Below are positions 1 through 8,049 of a stretch of 34,412 bases of DNA, in pieces; the first letter of the stretch is position 1; each line of letters begins with the position of its first letter. The translations under genes and the position numbers were made by a program. The stretch is from Clostridia bacterium (GTDB lineage: Bacteria; Bacillota; Clostridia; Acetivibrionales; STF1-152), in assembly GCA_028280575.1 (NCBI GenBank), contig JANQLN010000076.1:1-34412 (forward strand), read 5' to 3'. Below the pieces are notes generated by a model. That model was given only the letters and a program-made list of their open reading frames with translations, was not told the origin of the DNA and made no database searches.

Positions 1-1
1 G

Positions 2-202
2 CTGCGTGCTTTTGAATATGTCTTAGTGCCTATGATTATAAGGAGTTTAAAGATTGCAGATGAGTTGTCAGCATCAGCGGTTGCAAGGGGCATTGAATGT
101 AAAAGAAAACGTGAGAGTTATTATGTTATGAGCATGAATAAAACAGACATAATAACCATGTTTATATCGGTGGTTGTATGTGCACTGCTGCTGATTTTTT
201 AG
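2..202 (+). CDS. ecfT: EcfT-type transmembrane subunit of an ECF transporter, C-terminal fragment
   Basis: The window opens inside this gene; only the last 66 codons are present, ending at TAG 200-202. The translated tail carries the motif SAVARGIE, matching the Ala-Arg-Gly coupling-helix motif through which EcfT subunits dock on their ATPases, and it ends with a hydrophobic helix (about the last 17 residues). In energy-coupling-factor transporters EcfT joins the ATPases to a small substrate-binding S component to import vitamins or metals. The next gene begins 9 bases downstream and encodes the matching double ATPase, so the two form one operon. The S component must lie upstream of the window, so the substrate is unknown. 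This fragment is too short for automatic ORF calling. Confidence 0.75.
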   Translation: MRAFEYVLVPMIIRSLKIADELSASAVARGIECKRKRESYYVMSMNKTDIITMFISVVVCALLLIF

Positions 203-211
203 GAGAGTTAT

Positions 212-1681
212 ATGGGAAATAAAATTAAATTAAAAAATGTTAGTTATACCTATAATGGCAGAGAAATGCAGTTAAAAAACATCAGCCTAAACGTTAAACA
301 AGGAGAAGTTGTTCTCCTAACAGGTCGGTCAGGCTGCGGAAAAACTACTCTTACCAGAATTATTAACGGACTTATTCCTCATTTTTTTGAAGGTGAATTT
401 TCAGGAGATATCTTTATTGACAAGAATAATGCTATCGATATGAAGATGTGGGAACGAGGCGAGATGATAGGAAATGTTTTTCAAGACCCGAGAAGCCAGT
501 TTTTTGCAAATGAAGTTGAAGGTGAGATTGCATTTAGCTGCGAAAATTACGGATTAACTCATGATATGATAAGAAAACAGGTCAATAACAGCATCAAGTG
601 GACTGATATTGTGCATTTAAAGGGCAGAAAGCTGGTAAACCTGTCTTATGGGGAGAGGCAGAAGGTGGCTATTGCATCTGCCAATGCTATTAACCCTAAA
701 ATATATGTTATGGATGAACCATCTGCCAATCTGGATATGGCATCTGCCAATCAATTTGCACTGCTGTTAAAGAAATTAAAGTCAGAGGGAGCTACTATTG
801 TAATTGCTGAACATAGGATATATTACTTGATTGATATTGCAGACAGGATTGTTTATATGACCAATGGCGAGATTTCAGCAGAGTTTACACCCAAAGAGCT
901 TATGGAAATGGACTATAAAAAAATTGAAAGTTTAGGTTTTAGGACACCTGATTTAAGCAGACTCAAACACAATTTTAAGAGCAGTGGATTTTCGGGAGAT
1001 AAGAGTATTTCGCTAAAAAATATAGATGTAACGCTGAATAGGAGTGAAATATTAAATGATATTTCTTTTTCTGCCGATGTCGGTGAAGTTGTTGCTGTTA
1101 TAGGCTCTAATGGAGCAGGAAAAAGTACTTTGGGCAGATTAATGGCAGGATTGGTTAAAGAAAAACAAGGAAAGGTAGTACTAAACAATAAGACCTTAAA
1201 AGCAAGAGCAAGAAGAGGGCTAATTTGGTATATAATGCAGGATTTAGACAGTCAGATGTTTGGTGAGAGCCTTTTAGCAGAGCTTCTTATCGGAAATACT
1301 AAACCCACAAAGGAGTTAGAAGATAAGGCAGTTAGTTTACTTAAAAAACTTGGACTATATAAGTTAAGGAATACACATCCTCAATGTTTATCAGGAGGGC
1401 AGAAACAAAGACTGGTTCTTGGTGCTGCACTGATGAGAGATACTAAGGTTTTGATATTAGACGAACCAACAAGCGGATTGGACGGTGTTAATATGCGAAA
1501 AGTCGCTAAACTTATCCGAGGCTTGTCTGATGAAGACAGGACTATATTTGTGATAACCCACGATTATGAGCTTATCATGAATTTATGTGACAGAATTATT
1601 CATTTAGAGGACGGTGTTACAAAAAACGATACACAATCTGCAAGTGAAAAAGAGATAATGGATATTATGATGAAACAATAA
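212..1681 (+). CDS. ECF transporter ATPase with two fused ABC domains (YkoD-like)
   Basis: A 489-residue cytoplasmic protein with two complete ABC ATPase domains in one chain. Domain 1 has Walker A GRSGCGKTT (residues 38-46), signature LSYGERQKVAIA and Walker B YVMDEPS. Domain 2 has Walker A GSNGAGKST (from residue 298), signature LSGGQKQRL and Walker B VLILDEPTSGLD. The length and tandem layout match fused ECF ATPases such as B. subtilis YkoD, which replace the EcfA1/EcfA2 pair. It energises import with the EcfT encoded just upstream. The ATG follows AGGAGAG at good distance. The substrate cannot be deduced because the S component is outside the window. It is probably unrelated to the sugar locus downstream. 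Confidence 0.9.
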   Translation: MGNKIKLKNVSYTYNGREMQLKNISLNVKQGEVVLLTGRSGCGKTTLTRIINGLIPHFFEGEFSGDIFIDKNNAIDMKMWERGEMIGNVFQDPRSQFFANEVEGEIAFSCENYGLTHDMIRKQVNNSIKWTDIVHLKGRKLVNLSYGERQKVAIASANAINPKIYVMDEPSANLDMASANQFALLLKKLKSEGATIVIAEHRIYYLIDIADRIVYMTNGEISAEFTPKELMEMDYKKIESLGFRTPDLSRLKHNFKSSGFSGDKSISLKNIDVTLNRSEILNDISFSADVGEVVAVIGSNGAGKSTLGRLMAGLVKEKQGKVVLNNKTLKARARRGLIWYIMQDLDSQMFGESLLAELLIGNTKPTKELEDKAVSLLKKLGLYKLRNTHPQCLSGGQKQRLVLGAALMRDTKVLILDEPTSGLDGVNMRKVAKLIRGLSDEDRTIFVITHDYELIMNLCDRIIHLEDGVTKNDTQSASEKEIMDIMMKQ

Positions 1682-1761
1682 CTATATTTTAATAAGATTG
1701 AAATAAGTGCAATTGGCCGCCGTTTCAAGTTGTTAAGAGAAATTATTACCGAGCTGTCAAA

Positions 1762-1892
1762 CCCTGGTAAACGAATATGAACTTGCCGGGGCAATTTGCG
1801 CTGTTAATTTTTTTTAAGCAATTCATACTAAATTTAGGAGATATGCTTGCAAAATTTCTGTTATACATGTAAAATCAAATTACCCGGCAAGT
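1762..1892 (+). promoter_or_regulatory. Leader with mutually exclusive hairpins upstream of the AraC-type regulator
   Basis: The 267-base gap between the ATPase and the regulator has no gene. CCCTGGTAA (1762-1770) can pair over nine positions, two of them G-T, with TTGCCGGGG (1783-1791). The overlapping ACTTGCCGGG (1781-1790) is also a perfect 10-base inverted repeat of CCCGGCAAGT (1883-1892). The middle segment can therefore pair with only one partner at a time, as in attenuators and riboswitches. A T-run lies at about 1808-1815. No known riboswitch class was recognised. It could also be a plain terminator or operator half-sites. Confidence 0.35.
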
Positions 1893-1954
1893 GTCCTAAT
1901 GTTTTTGGAATTTGTACAAGCCTTTGTAAATAAAAACTATGGAAGTGGTTGTCC

Positions 1955-4279
1955 GTGTATAAAATTTATGAGAATGTTTTGAAATATGTTAAAAAGGCAA
2001 ACCTGTTAATCAAGTTTTTCCTGCTTTTTTTACTCTTAATAATACTACCGCTGATTATATCCAATTTAATCAACTATAAATATTCTTCAAATATTCTGGA
2101 AGAAGAAATCCACAACAGTAATAAAGCAATGTTGAAAAACACAATAAAGATACTTGATGAAAAGCTGTCGAATTTAAAAGAATCAATGCTATTATTTACG
2201 CTTGACCAGGATTTAAATAAATGTGCCAATTACACAAAGCCCATAGACGGAACTCAACACTATGAGTTCAGCAAAATCATTTCTAAATTGAAGAATTTAA
2301 GGGCTGTTAAGGACAGCACCGAAAATATGTTTATTTACTTTTTTAAATCAGATTATCTGATTTCGTCTGAAGGGCGGTATTCACACGAGTATTTTTTTAA
2401 TAATACTTATAAATACAAGTATTATGACGCTGAATCCTGGCTGAATGAGTTTGCTTCCATAAAAGGTTTTAGAACAATTGAGACAAGGAAAGTGAGCAAT
2501 ACGGTTGAAGGCACCTCTAAAAACTTGATTAATATATATATCCCTGTTCTTATCCATGAAACACCTTCGGCTGTTTTTGCCGCATCTATAAATGAAAATC
2601 TTGTACATCAATATTTAATGAATATTGATGTACCCGAATCAGGCAATATAATTGTTTTCAACCAGAAAAATGAAATTATTTCCATGCTTAATCAAAATCA
2701 CCAAAAAGGGCTGATGGAAAACATCATGAACGTTATAAAAACGGACAATGCAAGAATCAGTCATTTTACAGCGGATGGAATGATTGTAACATACTCCAGG
2801 TCCCTTCTCACAGGCTGGTATTATGCAACGGTTATACCCAGAAGTGGAGTATTAGACCGGATAAAAAGTATAAAGACAAAAACATATATTATATGTTCGT
2901 TCTTTATTCTTCTCGGACTGGCACTGGCGCTGTTTTTAAGTAAGAATATGTACAAGCCCATAGGAAAAATCCTGAATGCCGTTGGGGGATACAGTTCTTC
3001 AAACGGCCAGGATGAATTGCAAAAGGAAAGTGAGTATAATTATATTTACAAAAAAATATGTAATTTAAAAGACGACATTACATATTTTAATAATTTTTTT
3101 AAGGGTAATATTAAAGTGCTGAAGTCCAGATTGCTGTACCAGATATTAACGGGAGAAAAAAATGATACGGCTTTAATAAAATTACAGATGCAGGAGCTGA
3201 AGATGGATTTTACTTACTGCAATTACATGGTTGTCATGTGCAAAATAGACTACTATAAACGCTATTTTAATGAATTTTCGGAAAAGCAAAGAGAAAATAT
3301 AGAAAGAAATATATTTGAATATTTTCAGACATGCCTGTCTGAGAACGCCTCATGCTTCATTTTGAACGTACAAAAGGACAGTGCCGTATTTGCCGTTGCC
3401 TCAGACAGTGAAATTCTGAAGCCGCAAATCTGTAAAAAATTACAGTATGCCCTTGATATTTTAAGGAAAGATGCCGTTTATGCCAGGTTATGCTTTGGAG
3501 TGGGCAATGTTTATAAAAAAATAGTCAATTTAAAGCTTTCCTATAATGAAGCTTTGGAGTCAATTAATCTGAGGCTATTTTCGAAAGCGCATCAAATTAT
3601 AGATTATTCGAAGGCGATTACAAATAAATTTGATGTATTCAGACCGGATGAACAAGAAAATGTAGTAGTCAACAACCTGCTTACAGGCAATTGTGACAAC
3701 GCAATTTCCGTTATTAACGATATGATTGATAAAAATATTCAAAATTCCGTCCCTTACAAGTATTTAAAGAGTTTTTTATTTGAAGTGGCCACATACTATG
3801 AAAAGGCGGCATATAGAAAAGGATACTTGAATGTTCTGTGTAAAGAGATCAATATTTACGATGAAATAGGAATATTGGCTTCATCTGCTGAAATAAAAGA
3901 GTATTTTGGCAATATTTTTTCAAGACTCAGTGAACATATAAGCAGGGAAAGGATATACAATAACCAGCAGCTGATGGAGTCGGTTCTAGATATTATTAAT
4001 GAGAAATACGGTGAAGATTTATACCTGGGAAAAATTGCCGAACAGTTTTCTATATCCCCACATTATCTTTCCAGACTTTTCAAGGATCAGATGGGCTTAT
4101 CATTTACCAAGCACCTGATGCAGGTGAGATTTTCCAAGGCAAATGAACTGCTCAAAAACTCTTCATTGAAGGTTGCCGATATTTCAAAAATGGTAGGGTA
4201 TAACAATGTTAACTCTTTTGTGAGGGCTTTCAGGCAGCAGGAAGGTGTTTCCCCGGGCAGTATAAGAAAGAATGTATAA
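1955..4279 (+). CDS. Membrane-bound AraC-family sensor-regulator
   Basis: About 774 residues. Layout: a short cytoplasmic tail, a transmembrane helix (about 20-42, LLIKFFLLFLLLIILPL), an extracellular Cache-like region of some 265 residues, a second helix (about 308-330, TYIICSFFILLGLALALFL), a cytoplasmic linker, and a C-terminal AraC double helix-turn-helix (about 675-774; SISPHYLSRLFKDQMG and VADISKMVGYNNVNSFVRAFRQ). Such one-component proteins in Firmicutes sense an extracellular sugar or loaded binding protein and switch on the adjacent ABC importer. An upstream in-frame TTG at 1949 directly abuts GGAAGTGG; GTG 1955 has better spacing (about 9 bases from GGAAG) and is preferred. It is likely the activator of the operon at 4419, which lies 139 bases downstream on the same strand. 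Confidence 0.85.
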   Translation: MYKIYENVLKYVKKANLLIKFFLLFLLLIILPLIISNLINYKYSSNILEEEIHNSNKAMLKNTIKILDEKLSNLKESMLLFTLDQDLNKCANYTKPIDGTQHYEFSKIISKLKNLRAVKDSTENMFIYFFKSDYLISSEGRYSHEYFFNNTYKYKYYDAESWLNEFASIKGFRTIETRKVSNTVEGTSKNLINIYIPVLIHETPSAVFAASINENLVHQYLMNIDVPESGNIIVFNQKNEIISMLNQNHQKGLMENIMNVIKTDNARISHFTADGMIVTYSRSLLTGWYYATVIPRSGVLDRIKSIKTKTYIICSFFILLGLALALFLSKNMYKPIGKILNAVGGYSSSNGQDELQKESEYNYIYKKICNLKDDITYFNNFFKGNIKVLKSRLLYQILTGEKNDTALIKLQMQELKMDFTYCNYMVVMCKIDYYKRYFNEFSEKQRENIERNIFEYFQTCLSENASCFILNVQKDSAVFAVASDSEILKPQICKKLQYALDILRKDAVYARLCFGVGNVYKKIVNLKLSYNEALESINLRLFSKAHQIIDYSKAITNKFDVFRPDEQENVVVNNLLTGNCDNAISVINDMIDKNIQNSVPYKYLKSFLFEVATYYEKAAYRKGYLNVLCKEINIYDEIGILASSAEIKEYFGNIFSRLSEHISRERIYNNQQLMESVLDIINEKYGEDLYLGKIAEQFSISPHYLSRLFKDQMGLSFTKHLMQVRFSKANELLKNSSLKVADISKMVGYNNVNSFVRAFRQQEGVSPGSIRKNV

Positions 4280-4350
4280 TAAAATGAATGTTTTTTAAAA
4301 ACTGTATACGGCAGAGGACATTTATTGAATATATATTTTAAAATTGAATA

Positions 4351-4379
4351 TTTACTTTTCCATTGGACCCATCTATACT
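4351..4379 (+). promoter_or_regulatory. Likely sigma-A promoter of the first importer operon
   Basis: TTTACT (4351-4356), a 17-base spacer and TATACT (4374-4379) lie 40 bases before the first permease start. The hexamers are close to consensus and the spacing is ideal. The region just upstream is AT-rich. A role for the AraC-type regulator here is inference from position. Confidence 0.45.
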
Positions 4380-4418
4380 TAATACAGTCGGGCAAGCGAT
4401 AATTTGCTGGAGGTTACT

Positions 4419-5348
4419 ATGGAAAGTCTTTACGAATTAAAGAAAAAAATTAAAAGAGATAGATACCTGTTTGTTTTGCTCTCAATGGGCCTGCTGTATT
4501 TTATCATATTTAAATATCTGCCGTATATTAATCTAACCATTGCTTTTCAGGAATATGACCTCGTTTATGGTATTTTAAAAAGTCCATGGGTAGGATTCAA
4601 ACATTTTAAAGATTTTATGAACAGTATTTATTTTGTGAGATTATTAAGAAATACGATTTTGTTGAATGTTTATGGTTTAATCTTCGGGTTTCCCATACCA
4701 ATCATTTTTGCTTTATTGCTAAATGAATTAAAAAAAATACGTTTTAAAAAGGTAATTCAAACCGTAAGCTACTTGCCACATTTTGTTTCCCATGCTATTG
4801 TGGTTGGCATGGTGCTGAGTTTTTTAAGCCCTTCTACAGGTATTGTGAATAAGATTCTGGTCGACGTATTTAGAATTGAACCCATTTATTTTATGGCGGA
4901 TCCCAAATATTTCAGACCTGTGTTTGTGACAATGCAGATCTGGAAATCTTTCGGATGGAGTTCAATTATATACCTTGCAGCATTAACCAATATTGATCCT
5001 CAACTATACGAAGCTGCTATAGTTGACGGCGCAGGCAGATGGAAGCAGCTCTGGCATATTACTCTGCCCGGTATTAAAAATGTAATAATAATTTTGCTGA
5101 TACTGCGGATGGGAAATATGCTGGATATAGGTTTTGAAGCGGTGCTTCTTATGTACAATCCTCTTATTTATGACACTGCCGATGTATTATCAACCTTCAT
5201 TTACAGGAGGGGAATAGCAGGAGAACATGGAATACCTGATTTTAGTTATGCGACGGCCGTAGGGTTGTTTAAATCGGTCATAAATTTAATGCTGGTATTA
5301 GCTGCCAATTATTTGAGTAAAAAATATACTGAAAAAAGTCTTTTTTAG
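4419..5348 (+). CDS. ABC sugar importer permease, LplB type (importer 1)
   Basis: A 309-residue inner-membrane protein of the binding-protein-dependent permease family, with about six transmembrane helices. The EAA loop that contacts the ATPase is visible as EAAIVDGAGRWKQLWHITLP. The start WVGFKHFKDF and overall form match the LplB/YteP group that imports poly- and oligosaccharides, including rhamnogalacturonan pieces. An in-frame TTG exists at 4404, but ATG 4419 follows CTGGAGG with normal spacing and is chosen. It pairs with the LplC-type permease 12 bases downstream. No ATPase is encoded in either importer cluster, so a shared MsmX-type ATPase encoded elsewhere is expected, as is usual for this family. 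Confidence 0.9.
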   Translation: MESLYELKKKIKRDRYLFVLLSMGLLYFIIFKYLPYINLTIAFQEYDLVYGILKSPWVGFKHFKDFMNSIYFVRLLRNTILLNVYGLIFGFPIPIIFALLLNELKKIRFKKVIQTVSYLPHFVSHAIVVGMVLSFLSPSTGIVNKILVDVFRIEPIYFMADPKYFRPVFVTMQIWKSFGWSSIIYLAALTNIDPQLYEAAIVDGAGRWKQLWHITLPGIKNVIIILLILRMGNMLDIGFEAVLLMYNPLIYDTADVLSTFIYRRGIAGEHGIPDFSYATAVGLFKSVINLMLVLAANYLSKKYTEKSLF

Positions 5349-5360
5349 GAGGAGCTTTCT

Positions 5361-6230
5361 GTGAGAAAAAAGGTGAAAGTTTTGAGAATATCCGATATTT
5401 TTATATATTCAGCAATATTGTTCTTTGCTGTTATAACGCTTTATCCTTTTGTCCATGTAACAGCAATATCTTTCAGCGGATATGTAAGTCTTATGGAAAG
5501 TAATATATTTATTTTTCCAAGGGATTTTACTCTGACTGCGTACAAATCCGTGTTGTCAAATAAATATATATTCAGCTCTTTGTTAAACAGCACTATATAT
5601 ACAGTGACCGGTACGCTGTTGAGTGTATTTTTTACCATGACCATGGCGTATCCGCTTGCCAAAAGGCATTTTACGGGAAGAAGGCTGTTTTCGTTTTTAA
5701 TTACCTTCACCTTACTGTTTTCGGCGGGTATAATACCGGTTTATCTTGTTGTTAACAAGTTGGGTTTAATGAATACAATCTGGGCTATTGTACTGCCTTT
5801 TCTTATAAGCCCGTGGAACCTGATAATAACCAGGACATTTCTGGAGGAATTACCGGTAAGTATTCAAGAATCCGCTATTATTGACGGGTGCAACGATATT
5901 AAAACATTCTTTTATATTATAGTGCCCCTGTCGTTTCCCATCATGGCAACAATAGGGATATTTTATGCCGTATACCATTGGAACAGCTATTTCTGGCCTG
6001 TAATATTTCTGAATACCCGTGAGCAATATCCTGTGCAGATTATACTCAGGGAAATTGTTATACAGGGAACTGTGGCGGATGCCTTGAACAATTCGGAAGA
6101 GGAAGTACTGTTAAGTGAAAGCATCAAGGGAGCAACAATTATGGTTGCGACATTACCTATACTGGTTGTCTATCCCTTTTTACAGAAATATTTTGTAAAA
6201 GGCATGCTAATCGGTTCAATAAAAGGATAA
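5361..6230 (+). CDS. ABC sugar importer permease, LplC/YtcP type (importer 1)
   Basis: A 289-residue integral membrane protein, the second half of the permease heterodimer. The EAA-type loop reads QESAIIDGCNDIKTFFYIIVPLS, and the C-terminus FLQKYFVKGMLIGSIKG is the typical ending of LplC/YtcP permeases. The start is GTG, six bases after AGGAGGAG; that ribosome site overlaps the stop codon of the preceding permease, so the pair is probably translationally coupled. A 173-base gap with regulatory-looking elements separates it from the binding protein gene. Confidence 0.9.
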   Translation: MRKKVKVLRISDIFIYSAILFFAVITLYPFVHVTAISFSGYVSLMESNIFIFPRDFTLTAYKSVLSNKYIFSSLLNSTIYTVTGTLLSVFFTMTMAYPLAKRHFTGRRLFSFLITFTLLFSAGIIPVYLVVNKLGLMNTIWAIVLPFLISPWNLIITRTFLEELPVSIQESAIIDGCNDIKTFFYIIVPLSFPIMATIGIFYAVYHWNSYFWPVIFLNTREQYPVQIILREIVIQGTVADALNNSEEEVLLSESIKGATIMVATLPILVVYPFLQKYFVKGMLIGSIKG

Positions 6231-6293
6231 CGATCCTGCTTGAAGGCTTCGATTTATTGCCCTGAAGAAAACTGAGATTTACTATAAATACCA

Positions 6294-6359
6294 GAAGGGA
6301 GGAGTTATATTGAATTGACTGTAAAACCGGTTGACGGTTTGAATTAATTGCTGAATGAT
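6294..6359 (+). promoter_or_regulatory. Orphan Shine-Dalgarno, hairpin and possible internal promoter before the binding protein
   Basis: GAAGGGAGGAG (6294-6304) is a near-perfect ribosome site, but what follows is only TTG AAT TGA (6310-6318), a start-stop mini-ORF. AAACCG/CGGTTT (6324-6340) forms a six-base hairpin with a five-base loop. TTGACG (6331-6336), 17 bases and AATGAT (6354-6359) could be an internal promoter with a weak -10. Orphan Shine-Dalgarno elements are known to stabilise mRNA in Firmicutes (the STAB-SD of cry3A). That would raise binding-protein yield over permease yield; this role is inference. Confidence 0.35.
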
Positions 6360-6403
6360 TAAATGTAAAAAAGATCTTAAAAGCAAAAAAGGAGGTAATT
6401 GAT

Positions 6404-8020
6404 ATGAAAAGTAAAAGGTTATTATGTGTTTTAATCACCCTGGTATTTGCAGTGACTTTAATTTTTACTGCTGCAGCGTGCTCTAAGAAGGATGAGGAAA
6501 AAACAGACTCCAATCAGACAGCTAAGCCTCAAAAAACACAAGGCGTAGGAGAGGAAAAAGGTTTATTACCTATTTCCGATAAAAAAATAACTATTAAATT
6601 TATGCTCGGCAACCATCCCAACTATCCGATAGACAATGAAGCAGTAACATTCCAGGAATTGATGAGGAGGACAAATATTACAATCAAATATGAAACCGTG
6701 CCCAACTCGGATTATGGCCAGAAAAGGAACGTTGTTATAGCTTCGGGTTCTCTTCCGGATATTATGACTATTAATGCGGAGGAGGCCAAGCTGCACGGCA
6801 GCAGAGGGTTGTTTGTTGAAATGGGTGATTTAATAAAAGAGCATGGAGCAAACTTGACAAAATTGTTCACAAAAGAAATGCTTGCACAGCAGATGACCGT
6901 GGATAAGAAACTCTATTCCATTCCCTATTACAGCGAAAAAATACAACAGGACGGCTGGCTGGTTAGGAAAGACTGGCTTGACAAGCTGGGACTGGAAAAA
7001 CCGGGAACACTTGATGATTTCTACGATATGCTGGTGGAATTCAGGGACAAAATCCCGGCTCTGACAGGCAAAGAGAACATTATTCCCTTTGGCTCCCGTA
7101 TAGGTTTTCGTGAACTGAGAAAGAACCTTTCGTTTGTATTCGATACGAGGTATGCGTGGAAAATTGAAAATGGAAAATATGTTTATACACCTGTAACCGA
7201 CGAATATAAAGAAATGCTTATATTCATCAATAAGTTGTACACGGAAAAACTGCTCAACCAGGAAATAATGACCGATTCCGTGCAGCAGGAGAATGAAAAA
7301 ATACAGAGCGGATTGGTTGGGGCCATAATAACTAAAACCAATGTACCCGATGTCTATGCTCCCGCTATACAAAAGAAAGCCCCGGAGACAGAGTATGTTA
7401 ATATGCCACCTCCTGCCGGATTAAATGGGGCCAGGGGTTTAAAGGTACGTGGCTATACATTGCCGGGATATTCACTGGCTATTTCATCCAAATCAAAACA
7501 TATTGAGGAGTGCTTCAGGCTCATAGATTATTCATTCAGTTCCGAAGGAATAACCTTGTTAAACTATGGCGTTGAAGGAGTAACCTATGACATGAAAGAC
7601 GGAAAACCGGTTTTAAAAGAGGAAGTTGTCGAAAGCATCAATAGTGCGGCCAATATTGCCAACGGTCTGTCAAAATATGGAATATTACCTTACCTCTATC
7701 CTTACTACCAGACTATGGATGCACAGATTCAAGTGGGTATGGTGGGAAAAACTTTTTTGGAGAGCATGGAGATAATAGACACTTATAAAGTGTTCCCCCT
7801 GCCCTCTCTTCCATATACAAAGGAACAATCTTTAAAGATAAAAACTATCCAGGCATCTATCCTAACCTTAAGGGAAGAGTACGAAGCAAAATTTGCCATG
7901 GGTATACTTCCGTTTGAACAGTGGGATGAATATGTAGAAGAAACAGAACAGCTTGGCCTGGAAGAGTATGTAAAGCTTCAGAATGAAGCTTATGAAGCGT
8001 ACAAGGAGCTCATTAAGTAA
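6404..8020 (+). CDS. Extracellular solute-binding lipoprotein of importer 1 (LplA/YtcQ type)
   Basis: A 538-residue secreted lipoprotein. The N-terminus has a basic start, a hydrophobic core and a lipobox with the lipidated Cys at residue 26 (TAAACSKK), followed by an acidic and Gln/Thr-rich linker. The body has features typical of cluster-B carbohydrate-binding proteins, such as LPDIMTINAEEAKLHG, GWLVRKDWLDKLGLEKP and the repeated Tyr/Trp residues. It captures the oligosaccharide outside the cell and passes it to the two permeases encoded just upstream. A very strong site, AAAGGAGGTAATTGAT, precedes the ATG. The ligand is unknown; the context suggests sulfated or uronic-acid-bearing oligosaccharides. 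Confidence 0.9.
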   Translation: MKSKRLLCVLITLVFAVTLIFTAAACSKKDEEKTDSNQTAKPQKTQGVGEEKGLLPISDKKITIKFMLGNHPNYPIDNEAVTFQELMRRTNITIKYETVPNSDYGQKRNVVIASGSLPDIMTINAEEAKLHGSRGLFVEMGDLIKEHGANLTKLFTKEMLAQQMTVDKKLYSIPYYSEKIQQDGWLVRKDWLDKLGLEKPGTLDDFYDMLVEFRDKIPALTGKENIIPFGSRIGFRELRKNLSFVFDTRYAWKIENGKYVYTPVTDEYKEMLIFINKLYTEKLLNQEIMTDSVQQENEKIQSGLVGAIITKTNVPDVYAPAIQKKAPETEYVNMPPPAGLNGARGLKVRGYTLPGYSLAISSKSKHIEECFRLIDYSFSSEGITLLNYGVEGVTYDMKDGKPVLKEEVVESINSAANIANGLSKYGILPYLYPYYQTMDAQIQVGMVGKTFLESMEIIDTYKVFPLPSLPYTKEQSLKIKTIQASILTLREEYEAKFAMGILPFEQWDEYVEETEQLGLEEYVKLQNEAYEAYKELIK

Positions 8021-8049
8021 CTAAATCAGCATAAAATGGAGAATGTGTC

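Noticed and set aside
6830-7372. 180-codon minus-strand frame inside the first binding protein gene
   Set aside because: It is entirely antisense to a well-supported lipoprotein gene, rich in Phe/His/Tyr, and shows no domain.
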